64,000 nt of DNA from DATKYQ01 sp035528415 (GTDB lineage Bacteria > Myxococcota > B64-G9), in NCBI GenBank assembly GCA_035528415.1, contig DATKYQ010000096.1:34523-98522 (forward strand). Reading direction: 5' to 3'. This document shows, in pieces, positions 63,006 through 64,000 of this stretch. How positions within the stretch are numbered: the stretch's first letter is position 1; each line of letters opens with the position of its first letter. The position numbers were made by a program, and so were the translations under genes. A model generated the notes under the pieces. The model ran no database searches. It saw nothing but the letters and a program-made list of their open reading frames with translations, and was not told the DNA's origin.

Positions 63006-63656
63006 TCAGCGCTTCATGGTTCCCATGCGATTCTTGGCCGATAAATGGTTAAAAAGCGTCATGGCGCTGTCCTCGATAGTATCGAGCAACAAGTTCTGCC
63101 TGGCGGACAGCACCGCGTGGGCGATAGTGGTCGGAATGGCCACTATCAGACCGAAAGCAGTCGTGTTCATGGCCAGCGAGATGCCGCGGGCGAGAACCTC
63201 CTGCTTCTTGGCGGCCGAGGCCAGTTCGACGCCCTCGAAGGCCATGATCAGACCGAAAATGGTGCCCAGCAGCCCCATCAGGGTCGCCACGTTGGCCAGC
63301 GTGGCCAGGTACGGGGTGCGCTTCTGGATCTGGGGCCCGACCTTCATGGTGGTCTGCTCGATGGCCCGTCTGATCTCAAGGTCGCTGCGGTTGGCCTTGA
63401 GCAACCCGGACTTGAGCACTACGCACATCGGGTGGCCCTGGCGGCTGTTGCAAACCTCAATGGCGCGGCTGTAGTTGTTCGAGTCGACGAACGAGAGGAT
63501 ACGGCTCAAGACCTGGCTGGCGTCGATCTTGAATCTGAACCACAACGTGTAGGCCCTTTCGATAACCAGCGTGAGTGTGTAGACGGAGACCAGCAGGATA
63601 AGAAACATCCAGATGCCGGAACGGGTGAATGGATTGAACTGCTCGAGAAAGCCCAT
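63006..63656 (-). CDS. MotA/TolQ/ExbB-family proton channel protein (AglR-like)
   Basis: 216 residues, three transmembrane segments: residues ~14-35 (IWMFLILLVSVYTLTLVIERAY), ~115-140 (TLMGLLGTIFGLIMAFEGV) and ~157-185 (NTTAFGLIVAIPTTIAHAVL). These carry the TolQ/ExbB signature around the pore, including the conserved small/Thr residues. It forms the pentameric ring of the motor. AGGAG is six bases ahead of the ATG. It is the first gene of the eleven-gene operon and has the best promoter in this region. The organisation exbB-exbD-exbD is that of AglR-AglQ-AglS type motors. Confidence 0.92.
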   Translation of the reverse strand: MGFLEQFNPFTRSGIWMFLILLVSVYTLTLVIERAYTLWFRFKIDASQVLSRILSFVDSNNYSRAIEVCNSRQGHPMCVVLKSGLLKANRSDLEIRRAIEQTTMKVGPQIQKRTPYLATLANVATLMGLLGTIFGLIMAFEGVELASAAKKQEVLARGISLAMNTTAFGLIVAIPTTIAHAVLSARQNLLLDTIEDSAMTLFNHLSAKNRMGTMKR

Positions 63657-63741
63657 GTCGTTCTCCTAGTGTGTTTGTCTACCGACCACGCTCGACTCTC
63701 GTCCAAGTCCTCTGTATTTGCAGTGTTTTCACAGGACGAGA

Positions 63742-63770
63742 ATTGTATACGCCCCCGATGGCAGAGTCAA
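63742..63770 (-). promoter_or_regulatory. Predicted sigma70-type promoter of the trans-envelope machine operon
   Basis: On the minus strand: TTGACT (63770-63765), 17-base spacer, TACAAT (63747-63742). Five of six bases match in each hexamer. The leader to the ATG at 63656 is about 80 bases, without obvious regulatory structure. Confidence 0.6.
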
Positions 63771-63817
63771 GATATTCGAGGATCGATTTATCGGCCGCTT
63801 CACGGGGCGGAAACGAA

Positions 63818-63846
63818 CCGGGCCGCGACGTTGTGTCGCGGCCCGG
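63818..63846 (-). terminator. Strong intrinsic-type terminator hairpin
   Basis: A perfect 12-bp G+C-rich stem (63818-63829 pairs with 63835-63846) with a 5-base loop. On the minus strand it is followed by TTCGTTT. It lies 37 bases after the stop of the partial gene at 63883 and ahead of the exbB promoter, so it should insulate the two. The T-tract is imperfect. Confidence 0.65.
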
Positions 63847-63856
63847 CTAGGGATAG

Positions 63857-63873
63857 GGAAAGGAAGCCTTTCC
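63857..63873 (-). terminator. Small accessory hairpin before the main terminator
   Basis: A 7-bp stem GGAAAGG/CCTTTCC with a 3-base loop, directly after the stop codon at 63883. It precedes the larger hairpin in the minus-strand transcript and may assist termination or protect the mRNA end. Confidence 0.35.
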
Positions 63874-63882
63874 GATTTCAGG

Positions 63883-64000
63883 TCAGCGCCTCTTGATTAC
63901 CAACGCCAGTCCGAGCAGCAAGCCCAGCAGGCCCGCCATTCCGCCGTTGCCCGCGGTCGAGCAGCCACCGGTCTGGTTGTCGCCTTCGGCTGTCAGGGTC
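63883..64000 (-). CDS. C-terminal fragment of a surface protein with MYXO-CTERM-like tail, partial
   Basis: Only the last 38 residues are in the window. They read from the edge as TLTAEGDNQTGGCSTAGN, then a hydrophobic helix (GLLGLLLGLALVI), then KRR and the TGA stop. The Gly-Gly-Cys, hydrophobic helix, basic end pattern matches the tails of four other proteins in the window, though with one Cys instead of GCGC. The stop is followed by two hairpins, the larger a likely terminator. The body of the protein lies outside. Confidence 0.7.
   Translation of the reverse strand, partial: TLTAEGDNQTGGCSTAGNGGMAGLLGLLLGLALVIKRR

Noticed and set aside
49827..63656. Classical tol-pal or TonB iron-uptake operon
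   Set aside because: There is no TolA, TolB or TonB-dependent receptor; the barrels are small, two ExbD genes are present, and the TonB-like domain is of the AgmX/PglI type with an FHA head.

Overview
The window (about 60-65% G+C by eye, densely coded, no gap over 300 bases) looks like chromosome from a Gram-negative bacterium of the deltaproteobacterial/Myxococcota type. The basis is five proteins ending in a Gly-Cys-rich, hydrophobic, Arg-rich tail of the MYXO-CTERM kind, Cys-rich NCGxC and MopE-like DNDCDG repeats, Asp/Gly/Ala-rich linkers, a receiver-DUF4388-TPR protein, and a FHA/TonB protein with an AgmX/PglI-type C-terminus. The lineage is inferred. I see no rRNA or tRNA gene, CRISPR array, insertion sequence or prophage.

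0-11.7 kb: the end of nadC overlaps birA on the + strand. Facing it is a minus-strand run: a dihydropyrimidine-dehydrogenase-like fusion, three subunits of a molybdenum hydroxylase (large, 2Fe-2S, FAD), an XdhC maturation factor, a MobA/MocA-type nucleotidyltransferase and comEC. 11.7-25 kb: mostly surface or secreted proteins (a MopE-repeat/beta-propeller lipoprotein, a 1654-residue subtilase with 15 Cys-rich repeats, a carboxypeptidase-regulatory-like protein), an amidohydrolase and an inositol-monophosphatase. 25-34.5 kb: housekeeping and envelope genes (panC, rsmA, tsaD, a receiver/TPR protein, a TPM protein, a CpoB-like TPR lipoprotein and a Pal lipoprotein with a Cys-rich insert). 34.6-49.8 kb: a MATE exporter, an NtrC-type regulator, a lamin-tail/MopE protein, dnaE, mgtE, a TrmJ-like methyltransferase, a zinc-ribbon GspF protein, a C45-like hydrolase and a YciO/TsaC protein.

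49.8-63.7 kb: eleven consecutive minus-strand genes behind one good sigma70-like promoter. They encode a TolQ/ExbB-type stator, two ExbD/TolR proteins, a small periplasmic protein, a FHA-TM-TonB protein, two sister outer-membrane barrels, three exported TPR proteins and a coiled-coil lipoprotein. Together these are the parts list of a proton-motive-force-driven trans-envelope machine of the Agl-Glt gliding / Nfs spore-coat family. In one ExbD the intramembrane Asp is replaced by Asn. This is the most interesting system in the window. Beyond it, a strong hairpin terminates another partial gene carrying the GC-type C-terminal tail at the window edge.

Many genes overlap by 4 bases or a few more (ATGA or TTGA junctions), so translational coupling inside operons appears common. 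Starts were often moved inward from the longest ORF on the basis of Shine-Dalgarno sites, promoters and family N-termini.
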